A stretch of DNA of 23,039 nt from Betaproteobacteria bacterium (GTDB lineage: Bacteria; Pseudomonadota; Gammaproteobacteria; Burkholderiales; Rhodocyclaceae). The notes below the pieces were generated by a model. That model was not told the DNA's origin. It saw nothing but the letters and a program-made list of their open reading frames with translations, and searched no databases. A program made the position numbers and the translations under genes. Below, one piece after another: positions 6,211-14,644 of the stretch. The stretch lies in contig JAEHDO010000028.1 of the NCBI GenBank assembly GCA_016880375.1, positions 1-23,039 on the forward strand, given 5' to 3'. The number at the start of each line of letters is the position of its first letter. Within the stretch, counting starts at the first letter, position 1.

Positions 6211-8453
6211 AGAAGCGGTCCGCCCCGGCAGTGGGCAACGATTTCGTCGAAATCCTCGACGATCGCGGAGAGCGGGAGGTCGCCCCGGATCCAGGCGCGC
6301 CGACATGGCGCCTGCTGATTGTCGACGACGAGCCTGATGTCCATTCCGCCACGGTCTTTGCGCTCAAGGACCTGATCATCGCCGGACGCAAGCTGGAATT
6401 CCTGCATGCGTACTCGGCTGTCGAGGCGCGCCGCCTCATGGAAATGACCCCCGGCATTGCCGTGGTGCTGCTGGATGTGGTGATGGAGAAGGGAGACGCC
6501 GGCCTGCTGCTGGTGCGTGCCATCCGCGACGAGCTCGGCTGCGTCGACACCCGCATCATCCTGCGCACCGGACAGCCGGGCTACGCGCCCGAGCTCGAAG
6601 TCATCCGCGACTACGATATCAACGACTACAAGACCAAGTCTGAACTGACGCGCACGAGGCTGGTGACTTCCCTGACGACGGCCATTCGTTCCTACGAGCA
6701 GATCCACAAGGCATTGGAGAGCGAACGCGCCATGGACAGGATCGTGCGCTCGGCACCGGCGTTGCTGACGCAGAGAAATATCGGCGACTTCGCCGAGCAG
6801 GCTCTTCGCCTGATGGCAGGGCTGCTCGGTGACGATGCTGCCGATGGCGTCTTTTGCACGCGACGCCTGCCGCTGGGCGAGGCGAACGGCGAGGCGCCCC
6901 TGTACATTGCCGCTGCACTCGGCGCCTATGCGCCATTCAAGGGACAGGATGTGGCCGCGATCGCCGACGCCGGGCTCCTCGATGCGCTGGAGCGTTGCGC
7001 CTTGCCCGGAGGGCGCCTGCATGAAAACAACGGCATCGCCCTTTGTGTGGGAGCCGGCGATTCCAGGGCACTGTTGTATCTGCGGGTTAGAAACCCGTTG
7101 AACGATATGGTGCGCCGGCTGGCAGACGTCCTTTCGGTCAGCATTGCTGCCGGCCTGGAGAATGTGGCGTTGTTCCAGAAACTGGATTTTTCCGCTTACA
7201 TGGATCCGCTCAGCGGCTTGCCCAACCGGGCGAGTTTCGTATCCATGATCGACGATTGCTTGCGGCGCGGAGAGGCGAATCGGACGGTGGCGTTGATTGA
7301 AGTCGATCATTTTTCTGATATCAATGCGGCGCTTGGACATGAGACGGGCGACCAGCTGCTGAAGGCGGTGGCAAAGCGGCTGCGCGACGGATTTCCTGCC
7401 GAGGTGGCGCTGGCACGGGTTTCAGGCGACAAGTACGGGCTGCTCGGAGAGGACGGCAGGGTGGATCCCGGGCAGGTGCTGGCCTTGTTCGAGAGGTCGT
7501 GCGTGGTGGATGGCCAGTCGCTCATGATCCAACCCTATATCGGGCTGGAGCGGCTGACCGAGGCCGACGGCAGCGGGGCCGACGTGCTGAAAAATGCCAC
7601 TATCGCACTCTCGCGCGCCAAGAGCGAGCGCCGCCAGCAGTGGCAGTATTTCACCCGCGAGATGCAGACTACCGCCGAGGAGCGCCTGGAGTTGCTGCAT
7701 GACCTGCGCCATGCCACAGAGGCCAAGCGCGGCCTCTCGCTGGTTTACCAGCCCCAGGTGGAGATTGCCTCGGGCAAAGTCAGCGGCGCCGAGGCGCTCC
7801 TGCGCTGGAAGAACGATCGCGGGGAGAGCATCCCGCCGGATCGCTTCATTCCAGTGGCCGAATACTCGCATCTGATCATCGAACTGGGCGAGTGGGTGCT
7901 GCGTAGTGCCTGCGAGCAGCTGGGTGAATGGGATCGCGCCGGCCTGCCTGGCCTGCGCATGTCCGTCAACGTCTCGCTGGTACAGTTCCGCGACCCGGAC
8001 TTCGTCGGCATGGCGCGCCGCTGCATACTCGGTTACGGCATCGATCCGCGACGGATCGAGCTGGAAATCACCGAGAGCATGGCGCTGTCGGAGGCCGAGA
8101 CCGTCGTCGACACCATGAACCAGATGAAGAGTTTCGGCGTCAGCATTGCAGTAGACGACTTCGGCAGCGGCTTTTCTTCACTGGGGCACCTGCAGCGCTT
8201 GCCGCTGAACCGGCTCAAGATCGATCGGGTCTTCGTGAAGGACCTGACGGCCGGCAGTTCGGGGGCAACTATTGCCGATACCATCGTCAAGCTGGGGCAC
8301 ATGCTTGGCCTGGCGGTGATCGCCGAGGGCGTCGAGACCGGCGAACAGCTCGACGCCCTGCGCCGCATGGGTTGCCAGGAAGTGCAGGGTTTCTACTTTT
8401 CCCCGCCGGTTTCCGCCGCCGATTTTCCGGCGCTTGTCGGGAAGAGACTCTAG
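6207..8453 (+). CDS. response regulator with REC, DUF3369, degenerate GGDEF and intact EAL domains
   Basis: A 748-residue predicted cytosolic c-di-GMP phosphodiesterase controlled by phosphorylation. The receiver (about 34-155) has the acidic cluster at Asp40/Asp41, phosphoacceptor Asp90 in VVLLDVVM, Thr121 and Lys142. A region of about 160-325 resembles the DUF3369 (GAF-like) domain usual in this architecture. The GGDEF domain (about 330-480) has SGDKY at 406-410 in place of GGDEF, so cyclase activity is unlikely. The EAL domain (about 495-745) is complete: EALLRW at 529-534, Asn588, Glu620/Glu623, DDFGSG at 650-655, Lys671 and Glu707 in AEGVE. The start overlaps the kinase stop (ATGA), giving translational coupling and marking it as the cognate partner. 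The last four bases overlap the stop of convergent metY. The dead GGDEF might bind GTP or act only structurally. Confidence 0.95.
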   Translation: MKKRSAPAVGNDFVEILDDRGEREVAPDPGAPTWRLLIVDDEPDVHSATVFALKDLIIAGRKLEFLHAYSAVEARRLMEMTPGIAVVLLDVVMEKGDAGLLLVRAIRDELGCVDTRIILRTGQPGYAPELEVIRDYDINDYKTKSELTRTRLVTSLTTAIRSYEQIHKALESERAMDRIVRSAPALLTQRNIGDFAEQALRLMAGLLGDDAADGVFCTRRLPLGEANGEAPLYIAAALGAYAPFKGQDVAAIADAGLLDALERCALPGGRLHENNGIALCVGAGDSRALLYLRVRNPLNDMVRRLADVLSVSIAAGLENVALFQKLDFSAYMDPLSGLPNRASFVSMIDDCLRRGEANRTVALIEVDHFSDINAALGHETGDQLLKAVAKRLRDGFPAEVALARVSGDKYGLLGEDGRVDPGQVLALFERSCVVDGQSLMIQPYIGLERLTEADGSGADVLKNATIALSRAKSERRQQWQYFTREMQTTAEERLELLHDLRHATEAKRGLSLVYQPQVEIASGKVSGAEALLRWKNDRGESIPPDRFIPVAEYSHLIIELGEWVLRSACEQLGEWDRAGLPGLRMSVNVSLVQFRDPDFVGMARRCILGYGIDPRRIELEITESMALSEAETVVDTMNQMKSFGVSIAVDDFGSGFSSLGHLQRLPLNRLKIDRVFVKDLTAGSSGATIADTIVKLGHMLGLAVIAEGVETGEQLDALRRMGCQEVQGFYFSPPVSAADFPALVGKRL

Positions 8454-9733
8454 GCGGCCTGCAGGGCCTGGTCGAGATCGGCGAGGATGTCGTCGATGTG
8501 CTCGATCCCGATCGACAGACGCACCATGTCTTCCGACACGCCGGCCTTGGCCATTTCCTCTGGCGAAAGCTGGCGGTGCGTGGTCGAGGCCGGGTGGCAG
8601 GCGAGCGACTTGCAGTCGCCGATATTCACCAGCCGCACCACCAGTTGCAATGCATCCTGGAAACGCGCGCCGGCCGCCTTGGCGTCCCCTGTGCCGCCCT
8701 TGACGCCGAAGGTGAGGATGCCCGAGGCGCGCCCACCCATGTATTTCTGCACGAGGGCATGGTCCCGATGGTCGGGCAGACCGGCGTAATTCACCCAGGA
8801 TACCTTCTCATGTCCCTTGAGGAACTGCGCGACTTTCAGCGTGTTCTCGCAGATGCGGTCCATGCGCAGCGTCACCGTCTCGATTCCCTGCAGGATGAGA
8901 AAGGCGTTGAAGGGGCTGATCGCCGCGCCCATGTTGCGCAACGGCACGACACGGGCCCGGCCAATGAAGGCCGCCGGGCCGAGGGCCTCGGTATACACCA
9001 CGCCGTGGTAGGAGACATCGGGCTCGTTGAGCCGCTTGAACTTCTGCTTGTGCTCGGCCCAGGGAAATTTGCCGGAATCGACGATGAGGCCGCCGATCGA
9101 GTTGCCATGGCCGCCGAGATACTTGGTGAGCGAATGCACGACGATATCGGCGCCATGCTCGATGGGCCGGCACAGATAGGGCGTCGGCACCGTGTTGTCG
9201 ACGATGAGCGGGATGCCATGTCGGTGCGCGATGTCGGCGAGGCGCTCGAAGTCGGTGATGTTGCCGAGCGGGTTGCCGACCGATTCGCAGTAGATGGCCT
9301 TGGTGCGGCCGTCGATCTGCCTCTCGAAGGCTTGCGGATCACGGTAGTCGGCGAAGCGCACCTGGATGCCGAACTGCGGCAGGGTATGGGCGAACAGGTT
9401 GTAGGTGCCGCCGTAGAGCGTGCTGGCCGAGACGATGTTGTCGCCGGCCTCCGAAATGGTCTGGATGGCATAGGTGATCGCCGCCTGGCCGGAGGCGAGC
9501 GCCAGGCCGGCGATGCCGCCTTCCATGGCGGCCACGCGCTTTTCCAGCACGTCCTGCGTCGGGTTCATGATGCGGGTGTAGATGTTGCCCGCCACCTTGA
9601 GGTCGAACAGGTCGGCGCCGTGCTGCGTGTTGTCGAAGGCGTAGGAGGTGGTCTGGTAGATGGGCACGGCCGCGGCCTTGGTGGTGGGCTCGGGGCTGTA
9701 GCCGCCGTGGACGGCGAGGGTTTCGATTTTCAT
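8450..9733 (-). CDS. metY: O-acetylhomoserine sulfhydrylase (O-acetylhomoserine aminocarboxypropyltransferase)
   Basis: PLP enzyme of the Cys/Met-metabolism family that converts O-acetylhomoserine and sulfide to homocysteine in the direct-sulfhydrylation route to methionine. At 427 residues it has the MetY length, longer than cystathionine gamma-synthases (about 380-390). The N-terminus [16 protein letters not shown] and the stretches [21 protein letters not shown] and [10 protein letters not shown] are typical of MetY. The PLP lysine is Lys204 in [11 protein letters not shown]; Asp179 in VDN is the expected pyridine-nitrogen contact; SGQAAI (81-86) lies in the cofactor pocket. The Shine-Dalgarno is weak. 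It lies 36 bases downstream of the macrodomain gene on the same strand and may share its transcript or use the -10-like site in that gap. Its stop overlaps the stop of the convergent EAL regulator. Confidence 0.95.
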   Translation of the reverse strand: MKIETLAVHGGYSPEPTTKAAAVPIYQTTSYAFDNTQHGADLFDLKVAGNIYTRIMNPTQDVLEKRVAAMEGGIAGLALASGQAAITYAIQTISEAGDNIVSASTLYGGTYNLFAHTLPQFGIQVRFADYRDPQAFERQIDGRTKAIYCESVGNPLGNITDFERLADIAHRHGIPLIVDNTVPTPYLCRPIEHGADIVVHSLTKYLGGHGNSIGGLIVDSGKFPWAEHKQKFKRLNEPDVSYHGVVYTEALGPAAFIGRARVVPLRNMGAAISPFNAFLILQGIETVTLRMDRICENTLKVAQFLKGHEKVSWVNYAGLPDHRDHALVQKYMGGRASGILTFGVKGGTGDAKAAGARFQDALQLVVRLVNIGDCKSLACHPASTTHRQLSPEEMAKAGVSEDMVRLSIGIEHIDDILADLDQALQAA

Positions 9734-9759
9734 TTTTGCGTGCTTTCGTTGAAAAGGAA

Positions 9760-9765
9760 AGTATA
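9760..9765 (-). promoter_or_regulatory. possible internal -10 element for metY
   Basis: The minus strand reads TATACT (5/6 to TATAAT) in the 36-base gap between the macrodomain gene and metY. This would give a leader of about 20 bases. I see no convincing -35, so metY may simply be read through from upstream. Confidence 0.25.
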
Positions 9766-9769
9766 GCGT

Positions 9770-10282
9770 TTATACGGCGGAAATCGCCTGCCGCAGCACT
9801 TTCGCCATGGACTCGTCGAATGCCACCAGCAGGATTCGTTCGAGATCGGGATTGTCCGCCAGCGCCGACCGGCACTCGGCAACTGCAATGCGTGCGGCTG
9901 CCTCCCGCGGATAGCCGTAAACACCGCAGCTGATGGCGGGAATGGCGATGCTGCGCAGGCCGTGTTTCCGCGCCAGGCGGAAGCAATTTCTGTAGCAGAG
10001 GCCGAGTAGCTGCGCCTCACCTTGATTGCCCTCGTGCCAGACCGGACCGACGGTGTGGATGACATGTTTCGACGGCAGGCTGAAGCCAGGGGTGATTTTC
10101 GCCTCTCCGGTCGGACAGCCCCCCAGCGTTCGGCAATACGCCAGCAGTTCCGGTCCCGCCGCGCGATGGATGGCACCGTCAACACCGCCGCCGCCGAGCA
10201 GCGATTCGTTGGCGGCATTCACGATGGCATCAACGGCGAGGCGGGTAATGTCCCCGCTGAGGACCTGCAGGCGATCGGGCAC
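9770..10282 (-). CDS. macrodomain protein, O-acetyl-ADP-ribose deacetylase type (MacroD/YmdB-like)
   Basis: A 170-residue single macrodomain. Family members remove acetyl from O-acetyl-ADP-ribose or ADP-ribose from acidic side chains. Key features are GDIT at 10-13, VNAAN at 21-25 with Asn25, the [14 protein letters not shown] loop with Asp35, and SCGVYGYP at 118-125 with Tyr122 over the ribose; Asn25 and Asp35 match the YmdB catalytic positions. The start is a GTG at 10282: only this start leaves the usual short lead before the GDIT strand. It lies three bases after the stop of the upstream secreted-protein gene, with AGTAGG inside that gene's end as a possible ribosome site, so translation is probably coupled. 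Why it sits between a secreted protein and metY is not clear; no ADP-ribosyltransferase is adjacent. Confidence 0.93.
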   Translation of the reverse strand: MPDRLQVLSGDITRLAVDAIVNAANESLLGGGGVDGAIHRAAGPELLAYCRTLGGCPTGEAKITPGFSLPSKHVIHTVGPVWHEGNQGEAQLLGLCYRNCFRLARKHGLRSIAIPAISCGVYGYPREAAARIAVAECRSALADNPDLERILLVAFDESMAKVLRQAISAV

Positions 10283-10285
10283 GGC

Positions 10286-10774
10286 CTACTTCAGCTTTGC
10301 GTCGCGCAGAATCGCCAGCCAGCCTTGCCGCTTCGGCTCTGTCAGGCGGTTGAGCTTCGTGGCGAAGGCGATGAAATGCACGCCGTCCTTGGCTACGAGG
10401 ATGCGGCGGTATTCGAATTGCTGGCCGGTGATGCGACAATCGCCCTCCCACTGCAGCAAAACGGCACTGTCCGTTTGTTCCAACGGCTTCATCTTGAACG
10501 GGCGGCAATTCTCGTTCAGATACTCGATGAAACTCGTCAGGTAGTCGTCCGGGGAAAAGGCGAGGCGCTGATGGCCCATGACGAGCTTCTCGTTCCAGAA
10601 ATATTCGCTTTCCCCGGGTGCGACATAGACGCGCTCGGTGAGGCGTCCTTCCCGGTTTTCGGCGACGAGTTTCCAGTCGCGCGGGTCCAGGGGAAAGTCC
10701 CAGCGCTCCGGCGTCTGCGCAAGGGCGGGGGCCGCAGACAGGCAGAGCAGGGCGAGAGTTCTGCGCAGCATCAT
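10286..10774 (-). CDS. secreted (periplasmic) protein of unknown function
   Basis: A 162-residue protein I do not recognise. Residues 1-19 form a signal peptide: MMLRR, then a hydrophobic core LALLCLSAAP, then ALA-Q as a likely signal peptidase I site. Cys11 lies inside the core and is not in a proper lipobox. The mature part is aromatic-rich with a basic C-terminus, and has two cysteines, Cys90 and Cys113, that could form a disulfide in the periplasm. Two adjacent ATGs (10774 and 10771) are possible; AAGGA six bases before the first favours 10774. The downstream macrodomain gene starts three bases after this stop, so the two are probably co-translated although one product is exported and the other cytosolic. 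I can assign no domain or catalytic motif. Confidence 0.75.
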   Translation of the reverse strand: MMLRRTLALLCLSAAPALAQTPERWDFPLDPRDWKLVAENREGRLTERVYVAPGESEYFWNEKLVMGHQRLAFSPDDYLTSFIEYLNENCRPFKMKPLEQTDSAVLLQWEGDCRITGQQFEYRRILVAKDGVHFIAFATKLNRLTEPKRQGWLAILRDAKLK

Positions 10775-10868
10775 GGTTTCCTTGTCGGGCTCGGGAAGCA
10801 GGTTGCCTCTACTTTACAGGAAGTTTCCATGCGGGGAAGAAGGCCCTTGCTTGCAGCCTGGATTCCGG

Positions 10869-10877
10869 TGTTAAACT
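10869..10877 (+). promoter_or_regulatory. possible extended -10 promoter for bcp
   Basis: TG, one base, then TAAACT (10872-10877, 4/6 to TATAAT) forms an extended -10. Transcription would start near 10884, about 25 bases before the bcp ATG. TTGCTT at 10847-10852 is a weak -35 at a long 19-base spacing. A clear Shine-Dalgarno, TAGGAG at 10898-10903, sits five bases before the ATG. The 134-base gap (10775-10908) must also hold the promoter for the divergent secreted-protein gene, which I could not locate. Confidence 0.35.
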
Positions 10878-10908
10878 TGTTTCCGTTCATTAGTGGCTAG
10901 GAGTACGC

Positions 10909-11376
10909 ATGCTGCAAGCCGGTCAACTTGCGCCAGCTTTTGCATTGCCCGACGCCGACATGGAGTCATTCGACCTATCGGAGTTGCGAGGCAAGAATCA
11001 CGCGGTCCTGTATTTCTATCCCAAGGACGATACGCCGGGTTGCACCATCGAGGCCATAGACTTTACCGACCACGAGGACGAATTCGCGCGGCATGGCTGC
11101 GTCATCCTGGGCGTGTCCCGCGACGATTGCCTCAGCCATGCCGAATTCCGTGACAAGCACGGCCTGTCCGTGCGCCTGCTGGCCGATACGGAAGGCGAGG
11201 TATGCAAGCGCTACGGCGTCTGGCAGATGAAGGAAAAGGACGGCGTGAAGAAGCCGGGCGTCGTGCGCTCGACCTTCATCATCGACAAGGCCGGTGTGCT
11301 GCGCCACGCGTTGTATGGAGTTACCCCGAAGGGCCATGCTCTCGAGGTTTTGGCGCTGGTCAAAAAACTGGACTGA
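10909..11376 (+). CDS. bcp: thioredoxin-type peroxiredoxin (BCP/PrxQ family)
   Basis: A 155-residue peroxiredoxin that reduces hydrogen peroxide and organic peroxides. The fold markers are AGQLAPAFALPDAD, YFYPKDDTPGCT with peroxidatic Cys45, VSRDDCLSHAEFRDKHGL and GVVRSTFIIDKAGVL. In E. coli Bcp the partner cysteine is at position 50, five after the peroxidatic one. Here that position is Ile50, so the usual intramolecular disulfide cannot form. Cys64, Cys76 and Cys98 remain; one could substitute, or the protein could act as a 1-Cys enzyme with an external thiol. The start is fixed by TAGGAG. It is followed after 15 bases by the FKBP gene, probably as one operon. Confidence 0.95.
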   Translation: MLQAGQLAPAFALPDADMESFDLSELRGKNHAVLYFYPKDDTPGCTIEAIDFTDHEDEFARHGCVILGVSRDDCLSHAEFRDKHGLSVRLLADTEGEVCKRYGVWQMKEKDGVKKPGVVRSTFIIDKAGVLRHALYGVTPKGHALEVLALVKKLD

Positions 11377-11391
11377 ATTGAAAGGAAAGCC

Positions 11392-11874
11392 ATGCAAATT
11401 GCCAAGGACACCGTCGTCACGCTGAATTACCGCGTCACTGACCCCGATGGCAACCTTATCGACGACGGGCAGCACCCGCTGGTCTATCTCCATGGCGGCT
11501 ACGACGGCATCTTTTCACGCATCGAGGAGGTGCTGCACGGCAAGTCGGTCGGCGAGCAGCTGGAAGTCAAGCTGCAGCCGGACGACGCTTTTGGTGACTA
11601 CGATGCCGACCTGGTACGCGTCGAGGCCCTCTCGATGTTCCCTGAAGGCATCCAGGTCGGCATGCAGTTCGAGCGGGCGACCGAGGAGGGTGATGACGAA
11701 ATGGTCTACACCATCACCGACATCGAGGGAGACAAGGTGGTGGTCGACGGCAATCATCCGCTGGCCGGCACTGCGCTGGTCTTCAACTGCACCATTGCCG
11801 ATGTGCGCGCGGCGACCGCCGAGGAGCTCACGCACGGTCACGTGCACGGCCCCGAGGGGCATCACCACCACTGA
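11392..11874 (+). CDS. SlyD-like FKBP-type peptidyl-prolyl cis-trans isomerase
   Basis: A 160-residue cytosolic FKBP of the SlyD type. These enzymes isomerise X-Pro bonds and act as folding helpers through an inserted flap domain; several bind nickel. The N-terminal FKBP half reads VVTLNYRVTDPDGNLIDD and GGYDGIFSRIEEVLHGKSVGEQ. The insert-in-flap region begins near PDDAFGDYD (about 64-72) and runs to about residue 122, then the FKBP strand resumes (HPLAGTALVFNCTIADVRAAT). The tail from about residue 147 is His-rich (HGHVHGPEGHHHH), a plausible metal-binding site but shorter and Cys-free compared with E. coli SlyD. AAAGGAAAG precedes the ATG. It lies 15 bases after bcp and probably shares its transcript. 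Confidence 0.93.
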   Translation: MQIAKDTVVTLNYRVTDPDGNLIDDGQHPLVYLHGGYDGIFSRIEEVLHGKSVGEQLEVKLQPDDAFGDYDADLVRVEALSMFPEGIQVGMQFERATEEGDDEMVYTITDIEGDKVVVDGNHPLAGTALVFNCTIADVRAATAEELTHGHVHGPEGHHHH

Positions 11875-11877
11875 ACA

Positions 11878-11910
11878 TCCGCCGTACTGCGACGGCTGAC
11901 TTTTCCTTTT
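11878..11910 (+). terminator. possible rho-independent terminator after the FKBP gene
   Basis: GCCGT (11881-11885) pairs with ACGGC (11892-11896) around a six-base loop. Two further pairs (T11878-A11899, C11879-G11898) lie beyond one mismatch. TTTTCCTTTT follows at 11901-11910. The stem is short, so strength is uncertain, but the placement just after the stop at 11874 is right. It does not suit mutS, which arrives from the other strand and would see A-rich RNA. Confidence 0.45.
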
Positions 11911-11916
11911 CGCGAC

Positions 11917-14499
11917 TTACTTCGCGAGCCGCTTTAACTCGTAGAGTTTTTCCAGCGCCTCGCGCGGGCTGAGGTTGTCGGGTTCGAGCGCGCGCAGGGC
12001 GTCGAGCGCCGGGTGGGGTTCCGCCTCGACCGGCTCCGGCGCGGCGGCGAAGAGGTCGGCCTGCGGTCCGGCGCCGACCTCGCGGTTCTCCAGCTGGCGC
12101 AGACGGCGCCTGGCGTCGCGGATGACGCTGCCGGGGATGCCGGCCAGCGCCGCCACCTGGATGCCGTAGCTCTGGCTGGCCGGGCCTTCCTCCACCGCAT
12201 GCAAAAAGACGATCGTGTGGCCATGCTCGACGGCGTCGAGGTGCACATTGGCGCACTCGGCATAGTTTTCGGCCAGCCGCGTCAGCTCGAAGTAGTGCGT
12301 CGAGAACAGGGCGTAGCCGCGGTTCTTTTCCAGCAGGTGGCGGGCGATGGCGAAGGCCAGCGCCATGCCGTCGAAGGTCGACGTGCCGCGCCCAACCTCG
12401 TCCATCAGCACCAGGCTGCGCTCGGTGGCGCCGTGCAGGATGGCGGCGGCCTCAGTCATCTCGACCATGAAGGTGGAGCGGCCCGAGGCGAGGTCGTCGG
12501 AGGCGCCGATGCGCGTGTAGATGGCATCGACCGGGCCAAGGCGGGCCGAACGGGCCGGCACGAAGGCGCCGCAGTGGGCGAGCAGCACGATCAGCGCCAC
12601 CTGGCGCATGTAGGTCGACTTGCCGCCCATGTTGGGGCCGGTGACGAGCAGCATGCGTCGCGCCGGGTCGAAGCGGCAGTCGTTGGCGATGAAGCTGTCG
12701 ACCTGGCCTTCCACCACCGGATGGCGGCCGGCCTCGATCTCCAGCGAGAAAGTGTCGGCGAATTGCGGCCGGCACCAGTTGGCGCGCACCGAGATGGCGG
12801 CGAAGGCGGAAAGGCCGTCGAGCAGGGCCGCGGCGCGGGCGATGCGCTGCAAGGCTGGGATGTTCTCACCGAGCCGCGCCAGCAGTTCCTCGTAGAGCAG
12901 TTTCTCGCGCGCCAGGGCCCGCTCCTGTGCCGACAGGGCCTTGTCCTCGAAGGCCTTCAACTCCGGCGTGATGTAGCGCTCGGCGTTCTTCAGCGTCTGG
13001 CGGCGGCGGTAGTCGTCCGGCACCTTGCCGGCGTTGGCGTGGGTGACCTCGATGTAGAAGCCATGCACGCGGTTGTATTCGACGCGCAGGTTGGCGATGC
13101 CGCTGCGCGCCCGCTCACGTGCCTCCAGTTCGAGCAGGAAGGCGCCGCAGTTCTGCTGGATGGCGCGCAGTTCGTCCAGTTCGGCGTCGAACCCCCCGGC
13201 GATGACGCCGCCGTCGCGCAGCACCGCGGCCGGTTCCGGCGCGATGGCCCGCTGCAAAAGATCGAGGCAATCGTCCGGTGTGGCGAGGTCGGCGCGGATG
13301 TAAATCAAGCCCGGCGATGCCGCCTGCGCCAGCGGCATGCACAGGTCACCCAGCCGGGCCAGGCTCTCGCGCAGCGCCGAGAGATCGCGCGGCCGCGCGC
13401 TCTTCAGGGCGATGCGCGCGGTGATGCGTTCGACGTCGGCAACACCACGCAGCGCTGCCTGGATCGCCGCGAAGGGGCCGTTGCCGGCTTCGCCGGCGAG
13501 TTCTGCCACGGCTTCATGGCGCGCCGCCGCGACGGTGCGATCGGCAAGCGGATGGTGAAGGCAGTTGCGCAGCCAGCGCGAGCCCATGGACGTTCTGCAA
13601 TCGTCGAGCAGGGAGAGCAGGGTCGGAGCCGGTTCGCCGCGCAGGGTCTCGGTGAGTTCGAGGTTGCGCCGGGTGGCGGCGTCCAGGCGCAGCCATTCGC
13701 ATTCGCGCTCGAGGATGAGCGTGGTGATGTGCGCCAGGGCCTGGTTCTGCGTCGTCCTGGCGTACAGGTATAGCGCGCCGGCGGCGGCGAGCGCTGCGGT
13801 CGGCGCCTCGGGGCCGGATTCCGGCAGGAAGGCGGCGAGGTCGCGCGTGCCAAAATGCAAAGTCAGTCCCCGCGTGGCGGCGTCGCCGTCGAAGTGCCAG
13901 TCGGGCAGGCGTTTCACCGATGCGGCGGCATTCTCGGGGAAATGCGAAGGTGCGCCGTCCGGCACCAGGATTTCCGCCGGGCGCAGGCGTTCGAGTTGGG
14001 CGGCGAGCGCGCCGGGGCCCACTTCGAGCAGGCGGAAATCGCCATTGGCGAGGTTCAGCCAGGCGAGGCCGACCAGATTCTTCTGCGGTGCCAGCGCCAG
14101 CAACAGGCTGTCGGACTTGTCGTCGAGCAGCGCCGAGTCGGTCAGCGTGCCCGGGGTGACGATACGGGTGACAGCGCGCTCGACCGGCCCCTTGGAAGTC
14201 GCGGGGTCGCCGATCTGCTCGCAGATCACCACGGATTCGCCCAGCCTCACCAGCCGCGCCAGGTACTGCTCGACGGCATGGTAGGGCACGCCGGCCATGC
14301 GGATCGGATGGCCTGCCGACTGGCCGCGCGTGGTGAGGGTGATGTCGAGCAGGCGCGCGGCCTTCTCGGCATCCTCGAAGAACAATTCGTAGAAATCCCC
14401 CATGCGGTAGAACAGCAGCAGCTCCGGGTACTGCGCCTTGAGGCGCAAGTACTGCTGCATCATCGGGGTGTGCTGCTGGTAATCGGCGGGGGGGGTCAT
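11917..14499 (-). CDS. mutS: DNA mismatch repair protein MutS
   Basis: An 860-residue mismatch-recognition ATPase, close in length to E. coli MutS (853). The N-terminal mismatch-binding domain has the Phe-x-Glu wedge Phe36/Glu38 in [10 protein letters not shown], at the same numbers as in E. coli, then [13 protein letters not shown] and [16 protein letters not shown]. The core and clamp follow, with the family signature [17 protein letters not shown]. The ATPase has Walker [10 protein letters not shown] at 621-629 and Walker [22 protein letters not shown] at 813-817 resembles a beta-clamp-binding peptide, and the C-terminal helices match the tetramerisation tail. All key residues are present, so it should work. 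It is a single gene, convergent with the bcp-FKBP operon and divergent from the Crp/Fnr gene. The [14 protein letters not shown] opening fixes the start region at 14499. Confidence 0.98.
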   Translation of the reverse strand: MTPPADYQQHTPMMQQYLRLKAQYPELLLFYRMGDFYELFFEDAEKAARLLDITLTTRGQSAGHPIRMAGVPYHAVEQYLARLVRLGESVVICEQIGDPATSKGPVERAVTRIVTPGTLTDSALLDDKSDSLLLALAPQKNLVGLAWLNLANGDFRLLEVGPGALAAQLERLRPAEILVPDGAPSHFPENAAASVKRLPDWHFDGDAATRGLTLHFGTRDLAAFLPESGPEAPTAALAAAGALYLYARTTQNQALAHITTLILERECEWLRLDAATRRNLELTETLRGEPAPTLLSLLDDCRTSMGSRWLRNCLHHPLADRTVAAARHEAVAELAGEAGNGPFAAIQAALRGVADVERITARIALKSARPRDLSALRESLARLGDLCMPLAQAASPGLIYIRADLATPDDCLDLLQRAIAPEPAAVLRDGGVIAGGFDAELDELRAIQQNCGAFLLELEARERARSGIANLRVEYNRVHGFYIEVTHANAGKVPDDYRRRQTLKNAERYITPELKAFEDKALSAQERALAREKLLYEELLARLGENIPALQRIARAAALLDGLSAFAAISVRANWCRPQFADTFSLEIEAGRHPVVEGQVDSFIANDCRFDPARRMLLVTGPNMGGKSTYMRQVALIVLLAHCGAFVPARSARLGPVDAIYTRIGASDDLASGRSTFMVEMTEAAAILHGATERSLVLMDEVGRGTSTFDGMALAFAIARHLLEKNRGYALFSTHYFELTRLAENYAECANVHLDAVEHGHTIVFLHAVEEGPASQSYGIQVAALAGIPGSVIRDARRRLRQLENREVGAGPQADLFAAAPEPVEAEPHPALDALRALEPDNLSPREALEKLYELKRLAK

Positions 14500-14572
14500 C
14501 GTGGCTGGCTATCTTAGCCGAAGAATCCTGATTGGGCGTCTTGTCGGCACGCAGAAAATGATAGGATTCGCC

Positions 14573-14592
14573 TTATTGACGTTTGTCAATAA
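14573..14592. promoter_or_regulatory. FNR/CRP-type palindromic operator upstream of the Crp/Fnr gene
   Basis: TTATTGAC (14573-14580), GTTT, then GTCAATAA (14585-14592): a perfect 8-bp inverted repeat with a 4-base spacer. Its core TTGAC-N4-GTCAA differs from the FNR consensus TTGAT-N4-ATCAA by one symmetric base in each half. It lies in the 145-base gap between mutS and the Crp/Fnr gene, centred about 62 bases before the latter's ATG and directly ahead of an A/T-rich run that could be promoter. It is most simply a site for the adjacent regulator, and thus autoregulation, or for another family member. Confidence 0.65.
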
Positions 14593-14644
14593 TTAAAAAA
14601 ATATCCCGGATCCGAGCAGAATCCGGCCAGGAGGAAATCTGTCG

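Noticed and set aside
6135..7340. 401-codon minus-strand frame opposite the kinase/regulator junction.
   Set aside because: It lies opposite well-supported REC and GGDEF coding sequence and has no motifs.
7928..9766. 612-codon plus-strand frame spanning the EAL domain end and all of metY.
   Set aside because: It runs out of frame through one real gene and antisense through another; it is a GC-rich artefact.
11911..11926. CGCGA...TCGCG hairpin around the mutS stop codon, considered as a mutS terminator.
   Set aside because: Only five base pairs, and the minus-strand RNA after it is A-rich, not U-rich.
12013..13773. 586-codon open frame on the plus strand inside mutS.
   Set aside because: It is antisense to a complete MutS with all motifs and has no recognisable domains.
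14576..14604. TTGACG within the palindrome as the -35 of a Crp/Fnr gene promoter.
   Set aside because: The corresponding -10 positions (AAATAT) match at only three of six bases, so I did not list it as a promoter.
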